This document shows, piece after piece, positions 49,401 to 61,700 of a stretch of 64,000 nucleotides of DNA. Within the stretch, counting starts at the first letter, position 1; the number at the start of each line of letters is the position of its first letter. The DNA is from Odontesthes bonariensis (taxonomy: Eukaryota > Chordata > Actinopteri > Atheriniformes > Atherinopsidae), in assembly GCF_027942865.1 (NCBI RefSeq), contig NC_134514.1:17345965-17409964 (forward strand), written 5' to 3'. The notes beneath the pieces are model-generated. The model was not told where the DNA came from and searched no databases. It was given only the letters and a program-made list of their open reading frames with translations. The translations under genes were made by a program, and so were the position numbers.

Positions 49401-50754
49401 TTCTGTTACAAGTGTGGACATTGCATTTGGATTGAAGACAAAACGATGAGAAACTTGAGTAAAGGTCAGCATTGATGGAATGTAAAGTGAGGAGACAAGT
49501 TAGATAGCTTGATCAGTTTAACAGTAAACATCCCATTAGTTTTTAAGGACTTTGGAATTCCACATTTATTGTAAGACCAGTGTAGTATTAGTATTTGACA
49601 CTTTTGGGCCTCACTACATGGTGGAAACAGTGTCGGAAAGTATGTGAAAGGACAACTGAGAAAAATCCCCTGAGTGGTAAAAGATCAGTAACTGGCCAAC
49701 AGCTATTACCAAAAAAAGTATTTTAAAATCTATGTTGACCAGAAATAATCGTGGTGCATTTGCATGCTAGATGAGGTGTTGTTATACAGTTTATCAGTCA
49801 GTATGTGGTTTAGATAAAACAAAATCATAACTGGAGGCAGATTACTCACTTGGCAAGCTCAAATTGAAAAAGTTATCAAGTTTTGTGACTCAGTATGAAA
49901 TAGGAATCTAAATTCTTTATGTCGTAACCTGCTCACTTATTATATTGTACTGACATTATGTTGTGTTTACAGTTGAAATGAGATGCATACAGTTTTTGCT
50001 GTTGCTCATTTGAAATGATAGATGTCTACGCCGTTTTCATGCCTTTCGAAACAACTTTGCAAAAGCCATCTGCAGTGCAGCCAACCACAAGCGGTGTTTT
50101 TATAGGCATAGACTATAGGACATCATAGACATCATAAGAAGCAGATAAGAGTGATGTGGTGGAAAAAGCTTAGATTAAAACCAGCCCTGGACTAATATGT
50201 GTTTACTGAGTCAACATATTTATTTTTGATGATAGAAACAAGATAATGAAAACATACAATTTATCCTGAAAGGCAGGAGCACGGACCTAGGCTTGAAATG
50301 ACAAAAAAGTGAAAGGGATGTTTCTGAGGTCTTTCTCCTCTTTACTTTGGGCAACATATTGTACGGTCTAACATGTTCTCAAAAGAAGGTCATTGCGGAG
50401 AGTTAACCTATTGTGTGAAACGAGTTGATGACGAAGAGAAAAAAATAAAAAAGGGGGGGTTGTTGAAAGAGAGGGAGAGATCTGAAACCAACCACAGCGT
50501 CACTGATGCTGTCACAACAGGAAACTCGTGAAATGAGAGGGAGGGGAAAGTATCTGTTGCAGAAGTGGAGACAAGTTTAATCATTTCTACGATGAAGTCA
50601 CAGCACAGCCTCAACCAGAGAACAGCTGTGTCGCTCCCTCATTCACTCTTTGATATTCAGTACGGTTTTGATATTTCAACGCCAATACTTGGACTTTGAT
50701 GATGACCACTGAATGGATTTGGACTGAATGATGACAGCTTTACAGATACTTGAA
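46462..50754. other. intergenic region between tmprss13 and il10ra
   Basis: The two genes are divergently transcribed, so this 4.3 kb must hold both promoters. No other coding exon is supported. A fish dispersed repeat lies at 46,944-47,050; the rest is AT-rich single-copy-looking DNA. The 5'UTR of il10ra probably begins shortly before 50.6 kb, but no TATA or initiator can be called with confidence. Confidence 0.45.
46944..47050 (+). repeat. dispersed fish repeat fragment
   Basis: CCATTTATCCATCCATTTTC, then TGGAGCCTATCCCAGCGACC, then a GGGCCAGAGGCGGGGTACC word is a text I recognise from a very abundant fish repeat. It is truncated after the GGGGTACC word. Confidence 0.65.
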
Positions 50755-53700
50755 ATGGATATGAAAAACAAAATGCCATTTCTTGTCGTCCTTTTTTTCT
50801 GCATAAACCATGTGTCAGGTAAATAATATCTTCATACTCTTCATATTAAATCTGACAGGTTCATGTGGTTGTTTCAGAATTGTTTTCTATTTGATTTTTA
50901 GTCAATTCAAATGTATCCCGAGTCTCTTCTTTATTCAGCATTATGGGATTGTTCATCTGTGAAAACTAAAAAAGTATCTGGTACAAACTTATGATGAGGA
51001 ACTTTTTTAACTTGTTTATTTATTTTCCAAACCTGTGTTGGTAATATGATTTTCACAGTGGGTCACATGTATCAATTTTTTCTTCAGTTCTGATTAATAA
51101 ATATCAAGCACAGAACTATGTCAAACTCTGTTCCCTTTACAAAAACCCCACAGCGTCATTATGACCAGAGAGCACACAAATGCTCTGCAGGATCACGTCT
51201 CGTTTCGACGACCAAACTTCCCTTTTCTTTCCCTTGAACACAACTGTACAAGAATATCTAAAAATAACTTTTTCAGCATATGATTAGCGTGATTTTGCGT
51301 AACGCTTGCTGACTGGAAAGAAAAGACGTGCACACATTACCCCCTGTCCTTGCCTCTTTACACTGGCTGCCTGTTAATTTTAGGATTCAGTTTAAGCTTT
51401 TATCAATTGCTTTTAAATGTGTAAATGGTTTGGTACCACCTTATTTATCAGAGCTTCTACAGCTCCACAATTCTGCTAGGGCGCTTCGGTCATCAAACCA
51501 GCTGCTCCTGGCAGTACCTAGGTCCAGGCTCTCCACTCGTGGAGACCGAGCCTTCTCAGTAGCAGCTCCTAAGCTGTGGAGCAGCCTACCTCTCTATGGT
51601 AGAGCTACACAGTCTGCTGAGCATTTTAAAACACTCCTCAAAACGCATCTCTTCTCCTTGGCGTTCACTCCCAGCTGAGCCAGGAATCTTGGCTCTCTCG
51701 CCTTCTCTTTATCCCTCTTACTCTCTTTTTATTTTCACTTTTAATCTTAATTTGTTTTATATTGAATGATTAGTAGCCCTTGTGTTGTATTTGTTGTTGT
51801 AGTGTTTAGGATTATTTTTATTATGCTTTTGCTTCTGTACAGCACTTTGGTCGACTGAGGTTGTTTTAAATCTGCTCTATAAATAAACTATGACTATGAC
51901 TATGACTATGACTATAACAATTTGATATTACATTGTATGAATATTTCCTGTTTCTCCCATTTTTTGTGATAGGGATGCATGTCCCTCAGCCCGACAAACT
52001 GGAGGTGAACATTTCAGATGGGGAGGTAACAGTACTGTGGAAAGATCCCGTTGGCGCTCCCTCAAATTACTGGTACAACGTACAAATAGCAAAGTATGTT
52101 TAATCTCAAAATATATACAGTAACCATTTTACTCCAGAGTTTCAATGTTCGGTTTCACAACTTCCTTCTGTTTTATAATTCAAAATACCTATTTTTATCT
52201 GTTATCTTCTTCACCTTTTATCGGCATATAATTGTTGTCCTTGTTAGTCTTATGTTTGGACAATTGATTTGAACCATTTTGTAAAAGCAGTTTTAGAAAT
52301 ATGATACACTTTAATAAAAAAAAAGTTTTTATTCAATTAACCCTGTGTTAGCCAGTGACTCCTCCCTTTCCGTTTGATGATTGCAAAGTTTTCTTTCTTC
52401 AGATATATTGACAAGTGGTCTGAATTATCCAGCTGCTCAAAGATCAGAAGGACACACTGTCACGTGGGCAGTTTTGTAGATGACTATAGTATGGCCTACA
52501 AGGTCAGAGTCCAGCTGGTCACAAAAGATGATGAGTCTAAATGGACATCCAAGAAATTTCTGCCAAATCACAGTAAGCACTTTCAGTTTGGTGTGTCACA
52601 GTAAAAATGATTTACCCATACAATATTGTTGTCATTAAAGGTTATTTTAACCTCTCTCTGTTTATAGGTGATTTGTTGCCTCCCTCCTTCACTTTGTGGG
52701 CTACTTCCAGCACCCTCACAATTCATGTCCATGAAAAACCCATTCTGAAAAAACTCTTTCCATTTGGAGTCACATACACCATCTATTTGGAGGAAATAGG
52801 GCAAGACAATACGGTGGGTATCAGAATTCAGTTTGAAGACACAATGTCTGAGATAATGTTAGAAACACCCCTTATTCCACCAACACCAATAAAACACAGG
52901 ACATAAAATTCTGACTCACTGTATAATGGTTAATTAATTAAGAAACAGACAAGAGATACATCTAGATACAATGATCATTGTTATCACCTTTCAGACTACA
53001 ATTGCCTACCTGACAGATGACGTGGGGGCGGATCAGAGGATGAAGCTTTTTCCTGCTCTCCATTGGGGGAAAAAGTACTGTGTCAGCCTCAAGGTAGAAG
53101 GCAATGGAGCTCTGTCAACCAGCAGTATATCCGACCAACACTGTGTGAACCTCCCGGAGCAAGGTAATAATGAGACGAGAATGAGGATGAACAGGCAAGA
53201 GACAGCATCAGTTAAATCTGATTAACAATTCTATAGCTCCATAATGAAAGTCACAATGCTGATGCAAATATACATATTGTTTCTAATCGCCGCTGGTGCT
53301 AGTATAAACATGCTTACACATGATTTAAGCTCAACCTCCTGGAATTGGAGGATCCTAATACCTAATACATTTGTTTGTGTTTTTTGCTCTTTTCAGAATG
53401 GTTCATAATTGCTGCATCATCTTTATCTATTCTGGGTGTTCTCGCAGTGATTGCTATAATGGCAAGCATCGTATTATGTTATCTGAGACCTTCAGTGAAA
53501 ATACCGGCTTCTTTGGTAATTATAAAAATGTGCAGATTATTGGGAAGTATTGTAGAATCAGAATTATGTGAAAATAATCATTTAAAAGCTAAAGAAGATA
53601 TCCAAGCTCATTAACAATTTCGCATTCTTGATATTACTCTGAAATAAATGGCTCACTGGTCCTACCTAATACTGTTCCCTTTTTCTCTCTTATTTACATT

Positions 53701-54617
53701 AGAAATCCCCTGTAAGTGGCTGGCTCCCCCTCTCTGTTGCAGAAGGAACCATGGAGGTGGTTACAGACAGGGCATGGTTTCTTACCAGTTGCAGTGCAGA
53801 GGTGAAAAACAGTGTCAAACTCCCAGTGACGCATGTTACAGTAATAGAAGACAATAAAGAAGACAGGAGGACCAGCATGGACAGTGGGGTCGGCCTGGAG
53901 TCTAACTCTGCCACAAACAATGGAGGAAGTCCTCCAATAAGACAAGAGGACAGTGGCTGTGGGAGCATGGGAGGACCAGAGAGCTCTACTGGCAGTCAAA
54001 CAGATTACCCCATGAAGGATGAGAGGACTGAAGCTGATGCAGTTAGAAAAAGTGAAGACAGTGGGTTGGGCATGAGCTGCCAGCACGAGTCTTCTTCCAT
54101 GAGCTTGGATGGGCAGGATAGTGTGCCTGCAATGGAGTCTGTTCCTGGGGGTAATTATCGCAGCCAGAGCCCCTCTGCAGTACAGATCCATGTCTGTGAT
54201 AATGAGGACATGTTCAAACAGATACCTGCAGACTCAGTTTTGGCTGAAGTGGTGACAGGATACAGAACTGGGCCTCAGTCCTGTATCTGTTCAGGAGCAG
54301 GTCAGTGCAGCTGGTGCCATAAATACGGCCATTACGGAAGGGAAGTTATGAAACAATACAGAGCTGTGTGTATTGAAAATGAACTGCTGGGAAACAAAAG
54401 TAATTTGGTGGACTCTTATAAAAGAAATGTTACATTTTCAGGCCATCCTAGTAAAACACAAGTGGACACTGCCATGATGAATGACTTAGAGACATTTTTA
54501 CAAATGAGTGAGACTTTTCCTCTGCTGACATCCCTGCCACTAGATAAGTGTGAACAGGACTTTAATATGAACAATGTGTCACTCTCGCTCTGTGATGTAC
54601 AGCTGACAAGTGACTGA
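50755..54617 (+). CDS. il10ra: interleukin-10 receptor subunit alpha (fish crfb7)
   Basis: Seven coding exons on the plus strand: 50,755-50,818 (ATG), 51,973-52,093, 52,403-52,572, 52,668-52,813, 52,995-53,163, 53,397-53,515 and 53,703-54,617 (TGA); 567 residues (human 578). A signal peptide (about 1-22) is followed by two fibronectin-type domains of a class II cytokine receptor. One domain has the cysteine pair of CSKIRRTHC and the other has YCVSL and HCVNL. A membrane span follows at about 226-250, then a long serine-rich cytoplasmic tail with three DSGxG repeats. The last exon encodes nearly the whole tail, as in IL10RA. The protein binds IL-10 and signals through JAK1 and STAT3. One YxxQ motif is seen (YRSQ, 415-418). 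The neighbours tmprss13 and the small gene beyond fit human IL10RA. ATG choice: an upstream in-frame stop lies just before 50,755; MKNKMP within could also start. Confidence 0.93.
51328..51916 (+). mobile_element. LINE 3' end in il10ra intron 1
   Basis: The plus-strand frame reads HITPVLASLHWLPV, then FKCVNGLVPPYLSELL, then GDRAFSVAAPKLWSSLP and FKTLLKTHLFSLAF, the standard C-terminus of fish L2-type reverse transcriptases. It ends with CTCTATAAATAAACTATGAC and an array of CTATGA units (51,888-51,916). It is 5'-truncated. It has the same orientation as il10ra and could supply cryptic splice or polyadenylation signals. Confidence 0.85.
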
Positions 54618-55147
54618 TAAACTGTGGAATGTATGAATTCACTTTATAAGTCCATGTTGACGCAGCCTCTCCTGCAAATCACACATCTTGAATCAGGAAA
54701 AAGAGGTTAGTGTGTGTTGAAATACTCAGAAATTTCAAAAAAACTCACTTCAGGACAACTCAATCCTGAGGAGACAACGTATCAAGTAACAGACTGTGAC
54801 TGAACACAGGAAGGAAGCAGGAGTTCAACTGCGCAGGTGCTCACGGATAACTGCTTGTTAAGGTCCCGGGAGCTTGTGTTGAAGATCATACTCTAACCTG
54901 CCTCACTTGGTATATTTACAACATACTAAGGTGCATATGCCGGAAGTGAAACTCATGTGGGGAGCACTGAGAAGAGACGGTTTGACAGTTGCACGCTTTG
55001 GGACATTTTATTATTTCACCCCATCCAACAGTGATGCCTTATGTCAGTTACTCACTCTTAAAGTGTCTGGTTGTGCCCAGTTCATTACTTGTTCTCGTTC
55101 ATCAATAATATTTTTAGATCAAAAGCATACATGTTTGCTCAAAAGGT

Positions 55148-55235
55148 GAATCTAAAGTGTCCCTCTATGAGTGAGTGTGAACGTGGATGGTTGTTTGTCT
55201 AGTTTGTACCCTGCCTGGGATGGGCTCCGGCCATC
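55148..55235 (+). repeat. SINE-type repeat scrap
   Basis: TGAATCTAAAGTGTCCCTCT, then GAACGTGGATGGTTGTTTGT, then CTGCCTGGGATGGGCTCCGG corresponds to the middle of a common fish SINE-like repeat (usual form TGACTCTAAATTGCCC with TGGTTGTTTGTCTC). Both ends are missing. Confidence 0.55.
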
Positions 55236-55721
55236 TCTTCTCTGTAGAGATGTTTCTTTTTCTATTTATTGTTTATTGCTGTGACTATATGTGACTCTTT
55301 TGCATTTGATTAAAACTTAAAGTCTCGCTGGACTGTTCTGTAAAATTCCAAACATGTTCACACGCAAAGAAAAAGAACAGATGAGTAAACCAACGACACA
55401 ATAATGCTTTTAAGAAACCATTACTTGGGCAAACACCAGGAAAACCCTGAATCAACACGAGCTTACCAAAAGGATGGAACATTACAGATCACATAGCTGT
55501 GCTTGGGATCCCCGAATGCAGACTGAGTACAGGAACTAGGGCTGCGGTTGTGACGCCTCTAAAGTAAGAAACAAACACTTCCTCTGTCACACTTCCACCC
55601 AGTTCAAAAAAGTCCCACATCAGGCTGACAACAAAGGGAACAAATAATGTCAACAGGGCTCAATTGTGAGATACCAGGAACACTGCTATGAAACTCATAT
55701 GACTTATTTCTCTATGTGTGC

Positions 55722-55727
55722 AATAAA
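55722..55727 (+). terminator. candidate polyadenylation signal AATAAA, il10ra
   Basis: AATAAA about 1.1 kb past the il10ra stop codon; the weaker ATTAAA at 55,309 is the alternative. Neither can be preferred from sequence alone. Confidence 0.35.
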
Positions 55728-56210
55728 GTATAAAAAAAGGGGAAGAGAGACAATTTTTAGTTAATGCTAAGGTTTGAGAAAACAAATTTTATTGAACTGT
55801 TCCAGCAGTAAGAGCGTTCCTTTCTGTCCAGCATGATTTTATGACAGTGCATAGAAAATAGCACAAATAAATAGCACTTAACACTTTTCTGTCTCATTCA
55901 TATGCATCTTAAACTTTTGATGTGTCTTTTTATCCCATTAGAATGAACCGCCAAATGGCTGGGGTAAAAGCATGGAGTCATTCTGTCATACTACTTCATG
56001 TGAAACAATACAAAAAAAAGATAGAAAAACTTTATATTATTTAGTGTGTTAATGATACACCTTTTTGTGATATTAAGCTGTTCTGTCATATGTACGTCGT
56101 ATCTGACGAATGTCAGATGTAATCTCATGCTGGAATGACATTTTTCTCATTTAAGGGAAGTGTGATTCATCATTTAAGTTCCCAATTCTTTTTTTTGTTT
56201 GTAAGTGCAG

Positions 56211-56212
<2 letters not shown>

Positions 56213-56245
<33 letters not shown>
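56213..56245. repeat. (TA)n microsatellite
   Basis: Uninterrupted TA dinucleotides, about 16 units. Confidence 0.9.
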
Positions 56246-56247
<2 letters not shown>

Positions 56248-57947
56248 ATATATATCAGTGTGTGTAGTAAATCCCAGTTAACTCATGATTTAACAAAGGG
56301 GGCAACTATATTTCTATATTTTCACATAGTGCCTGGTTGGTTTGGATAGCTTTTTTCCCTTCATAAATTAAATGATAATTTTAAAAACTAATTTTTTTTT
56401 GTATTTACACAGGTTATCGTTGTTTGATTTATTAGATGATCTGAAACAAGCCGAGTGACAAAAAATAAAAAACAGAAGAAATCTGTAAAGGGGCAAGTAC
56501 TTTTTCACAGCACTGTGTGCATACATTCATGATGACCATGTTTATTGGTCACGTTAAGGTTACTATATATATATACTGAATATACATATATTGTATATGA
56601 GTGTGTATATGCTAGAAAAAGATTATAACCAAATGCAAAAACTGTGAATGTCAAGATTACCATTCATGCATATCCAATTACCAGAGTAAACACAGATGCA
56701 TGATATATTTGTATCAGTGCAAATCAGCTGACAAAAATAGCTTAATCAAAAAAGCAGAACTTTCTACTTTGAAAAAGTAGATATAGAGCTGATAGTGTAC
56801 TATATGGCCAAAGAAAGCACTCAGGTGTTCAACAGTATGAGAGGATCTACCATGTATGTTTTGGTTAAAGTGAAATATGTTGTCCAAACACAGTGGGGAA
56901 TCCAGGGAGATGTGAAATCAAACAACCAAAACACCAAAATAATTTCCTTTCTGATAAAGCCTTCGAAGCACTATCCTAGAACATGCAGCTCAGTTATGAC
57001 TGTTTTTCACTGAATGCAGCAACATATTACCTTTATTCACCCTACTGCAGACAGCTCATATGTGGAAAAAGTATCAGACTCAGACAAACACATTTTAGTT
57101 TCATTTAAGGGAAATCAATGAGACATTTAAGTTTCGTCAACCATAGAAAGTATCAGAGAGGCAGTAGATATGTGAATTTGGAGGGAAGTCACCTGCAGCT
57201 TACAAGAAAACTGATCCGCCTGGTTGATGCGACTGAGCTGTTGAGATATTCTGCCTTCACCTCAGAAGGTTCTCACCAGCAGCGCAATGCATCTGCTTTC
57301 CTGTGTGTGCGTGCGTGCACATAGTCAGCTTTATATCAGGAGAAATACCACAGCGAGGTGTCAGTGTCTTATGACGCATATCAAAACTGACAAAGTGACA
57401 TTATGATATCTATTTCCATGTTATTTGGTCATGTTAAAGTTACCAAAAAAAACATCTTAAAACATCTTTGCATATATGTATTTACATGTGATACATAATC
57501 ACATGCATTGCCTTTTTTTTGTTTCTAAAATAAGTAAGCAATAAGTTAAAGATGTAACTTAAAAACAAAGTTGGTCAAGCGGCAGGTACATGGTTCAAAG
57601 GCAGTTACATACAAAATCATACATCAATCAGAGGAAATTTAAGCAAACATCTTACATAGGTTTAAACATCAACTTTAAGTACAGCAGCAAAACACAGACA
57701 ATTATACACACCAAAAACTATGTTTTGTGCAGGAAAGTGACAGTTCAGTGGCCTGCCTTCCATCTTGGTCATTTTCAATCGCACCGAAATTGTTATTTTA
57801 CTGAACCGCTGATGGAGAATGGAGGCGGTGACTTCTTTAAGCCGACCTTGCTGTAAAATCAGGCATACCGAGGTTACCCATGCAACCGCAAAGTATTTAA
57901 AAGGAGGAAATAATACTTGCAAAAACTGAAAAGAAAAAACAATCTAC

Positions 57948-58767
57948 TTACGTGAGCATTTTGTCTTTCAGGGTTGGCTCTACAAAATAAGGGGAAATAT
58001 GAATATGAGCTTGTTTTATTACAATAATAGACAGATTTTTATCAGAGCAGTCTTAACTGTTGCTTGGCATATACTCAACATCACATATGTGTACATGTTA
58101 GTGATATCTATCTCTGAGGTTTTACATCTGATCATAGAGTGTGGCACAAACAGCATCGGAAATTTCATTGGAATATGAAAGAAAATACACCTGTTCGTAA
58201 CTTCGATGTCCTTGTTACGCAGTAAACTACTCACCCTTTTTCTTGCAGCACTTTTTCAACTTTTTGCATTTGTGCTTGCAGCAGAATTGTACAATACCAA
58301 TGGTGAAGAGGATGGCCAGGATCCCAAAGCCCACAGCAATCCCGACTGCCGTGGAGTTTACTGTGAATACCAACAAAAGGGGTTGTTAGACCACAACCAC
58401 AGAATAACACCTTTCAGAGATGAAATTGTAAGGTCAATCTCGACGAAGACGTCTAGCAGAGACATCTTTTTGAATGTACATGCGGATTTGAAACACATAT
58501 TCTAAAACTTAAACGTTAATGCATGTTAACATTTAAAGCATGTGGAAACAAGCAGAGCTGGTGTTCGATTGTTGTGTGAGACAGAATCATTAACCCAGCA
58601 ACGCATCCAAATACAATGACAATAAAGAAGAAAATCAGGAGAAGTAAGGTACTTGAATAGAGACACATTTGAATCAAGCAATTCCTGGAACTTCTCTGTG
58701 TACATATCTCTTACTTTAACAGAACTGAAAGTGCCTAAGCTGTGAGTTTCTTACCACCATTCCCCAT
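57948..58767 (-). CDS. small single-pass membrane protein with Cys/Lys-rich tail, possible SMIM35 orthologue
   Basis: Three coding exons on the minus strand: 58,755-58,767 (ATGGGGAATGGTG|gtaag), 58,235-58,360 and 57,948-57,979 (TAA). Intron phases agree (1 and 1) and the join gives 56 residues. An N-glycosylation sequon NST (6-8) precedes one membrane span (about 9-30, with a GIAVG motif). Then follows a very basic tail with five cysteines (CCKHKCKKLKKCCKKK, 31-46) and the end EPTLKDKMLT. Charge predicts an outside N-terminus and a cytosolic tail, and the cysteines suit palmitoylation. I do not recognise the family. In human the gene next to IL10RA on the opposite strand is SMIM35, whose sequence I cannot recall, so that name rests on position only. 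The TAA stop overlaps a good donor (CTCAC|gtaagt), so a longer spliced C-terminus is possible. Confidence 0.62.
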
Positions 58768-61700
58768 AGCTGACTAGCCAGAATGACCGCTGTTATATCT
58801 TGTCCCTTTTCTTTTCTCCTTGCCGTCGTTTAGCTGCTGAGCTCTGTCACTCACTTACTTGACATCAACTTTTATGGAAAAATATGTCTTGATTGTAAAG
58901 AACCAACACGGTGCTCTCTTCTTCCTTCTTTGCTGACGTCTGTCTGCCATGTCCTCATACCAGTCATTCTTTTAAACCGGTCCATCTTCTTTCTCCATAT
59001 CCTTACTGTCTTTTCAGCCTCGCTTCATTAACAGACATCATGACAAAGTGGCTCTCATGGCCTTTTGCCTTCACCGTCGTGCTTTAAAAGCTCACTCGAG
59101 AGTACACTGAACTTGTTACCAAACTATTCACCACTAATGATTGTTTCATGGAGGTCCAGGAAACTCAATTACATTATGAAAATCTTCAACTTGTGTTTTA
59201 TGACTCTCAAAAAAAAGAAATGCATTTTCTCACCAGGATACTATCGAACATACAAACAAGTCAGTGACTCCTGCTAGATAACTGAGTCATCGCATCTTTT
59301 TTTCGAAGCGGAACCATTTTAGATGGAACCATAAAATTGTCAGAATTGTACTAATTATCATACAGTAAATATCTTCAGATAAAGACTAAGGCTGTTTTGC
59401 TTTTGAGGGATTTCCAGCTTTCATAACACATAATCCCCATATTTGAATAAATTTGAATTTGAATAAAGTACTGTAATAACTGTATCTGTATAATCTGTGT
59501 AATGTAAAAGCTCTGCTGCAGTGTACTGTTGTACGGGAATCCGTGTTGACCTCACTATAAAATGAGGCATTATTTAAACAGTTTCACATTGCATTAAAGT
59601 GAATGAAAGTAAACAACAACCCATTATAAATTCTCTGACATGCTCAAAGGTGTGATCTTAGTAGTTTTATTTTGAGCATTTGTCTGTTTGGCATGTCATA
59701 ATTGTTTCCTGAGCATATAATGAGAGCAATGTATTAAGTCTAAAACACTGATGTACTGCTTCAACAAGACAAATATAAATACGTGAACATGCACAAAAAA
59801 AAGGCACAATGACGAACAACGTCTACAAAGCTAGTCGAGAATTGCTGTAAAAACAATTCTGAAAAACATACCACTCATCCACAAGATGTCATCAGTTCTG
59901 AGGAGTGAAGAGTTTCCTGTTATTTACCTTGTGTGAGTGAGTCAGTCTGACATTATGGGTCTACCTGCAAACATGAGCCACAAAATATTTTCAAGGTTTC
60001 ATAGAGACGGAGGTCTTTCATTCAAAAACACAGAGGTGATACAGCATATCTTTTCTTACAGAGTTATGACTTACAATAAAGCCTCATGTTCCTACTCTGT
60101 ATAGAAAATAAGCACGTTTTTCATTTCGATCTCGAACACCAATTTCATTGTTTTGCAACTGGTGGCTGGCAGCAATGTTGTTTTTCTGTGTGGATTAATG
60201 TCCATCTGCATATGAATTTGAAGACATTTTGGGTTACGGGACAAGATTTTGATCCTAAAAGATTCAATTTTCGACATAGTGTAACAACTACTGCCCAGTC
60301 ACATTTGCTGGCTTTGGCTGCATAAAAATAGAAACTGTATGAAAAGCAAAATAGGCAAAAACCATGTGCCAAAAGTGAGAGTCAGTTCTTACTCTCAACG
60401 CATCACATACTGCTGTCATGTCAGGACACCTTGAAAATCAAGGCAGTTCATATCCTGAAGTGGCAGTTTTTCAACACATTTGGTAAATGTTGTGAAATGG
60501 TAATTTTTTGTTATCATCACTCAACTTGATCGCTTGACCCTAACCCAACCCCAACCAAAGGGTAGTTTTGGTACCTGAACCTAACCATTTAATGAGTCAG
60601 GATGGCCGACTTGAAGCATCACCATCCCTCCTAACTCGTCATGAGGAAGAGTTTACTGTTTGTTGGTAAGGTGATATTCAAGAATAATGTTGAAATTGTG
60701 TCTCTCAACAGTTTATATTGGGATTCACTTTTTTATACTGTATATCTGCAATAAAACGATGACAGGGGCACAGAATAGGAAATCTACACCTAGATATCTG
60801 ATATAAGTTGGCTCGGAGCCCTGTCTCTGATTCCAGAAACACCTCTAACTCAGAAGTACCAGGATATAATATAATACCAGGAAGTATTACTTACTTCCAA
60901 TACATTATGGGAGCAAAAATTTCTACTTTTTACTTTACTAGATACTTTACAGCCCCAACTGTAAGCACTTTTAAATCCAGGTTAAAAACATTTCTCTTTC
61001 GGTGTGCTTATGGTTGAGTTTATATTTTTCTTTTCCCCTCTTCTTTGATTGCTTTTAACTGTGTTTTAATTTTTATTCTATTTTTTTTCTCTTTAAATCT
61101 CTTGTTTTTATGCTGCTTTATGCTGTTCTTTTCCTTGTCTTTATGTAAAGCACATTGAGTCGCCTGTGGTATGAAATGCGCTATATAAATAAAGATGCCT
61201 TGCCTTTCCTTGCCTAGATCTGAAAGCTTAAAGTCTCAGTAAAGCAAAATTAGAGATTTGCATGATAAAAAGTTATATGTATTAGACAATGATTGCTTAA
61301 AACACATTAGCCATGTTTTATTTGATTGTGCAGCTGGACTTTTAAACTTCCAACTTTTTTTGGCTCGGGTTGTTTAGGACAAATCTAAAATCACAAATCC
61401 ATGGCAGGGGATTGTATATAAAATGTATTGAATAGGGCAGCATACCCGCTGAGAGAACCAAAGTTTAAATATTAACTATGGTCACTTGAGGTCCTGTGGA
61501 TTCATTTGAGCAGACCTGCTGTGAAAGAGAGTTCAGGGTCACTACCAACACCCACCTCATTATTCACCTGGTAATTCTACCAACTTTTACCAAAGATATC
61601 TGGGATTAACTGGTACACCAATGAATTGCTCGTTTTTCCTGCAAGGAGACTATGACTCATTGGCAAATAGGATCAGAGGGTTAGTGTGTGACAAAGAGCA

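Larger units (their letters stand above)
54618..57947. other. il10ra 3' flank, non-coding
   Basis: The 3'UTR of il10ra runs into this region. An ATTAAA lies at 55,309 and an AATAAA at 55,722, either of which may end the transcript. A scrap of SINE-like text lies at about 55,148-55,235 and a TA microsatellite at 56,213-56,245. Nothing else recognisable was seen. The 3'UTR of the convergent small gene may also fall in its last part. Confidence 0.45.

Noticed and set aside
51328-51678. 116-codon open frame inside il10ra
   Set aside because: It is the C-terminus of a LINE reverse transcriptase within intron 1, not a receptor exon.
53694-54191. 165-codon minus-strand open frame over il10ra exon 7
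   Set aside because: It is a shadow of the real plus-strand exon, with no splice or homology support.
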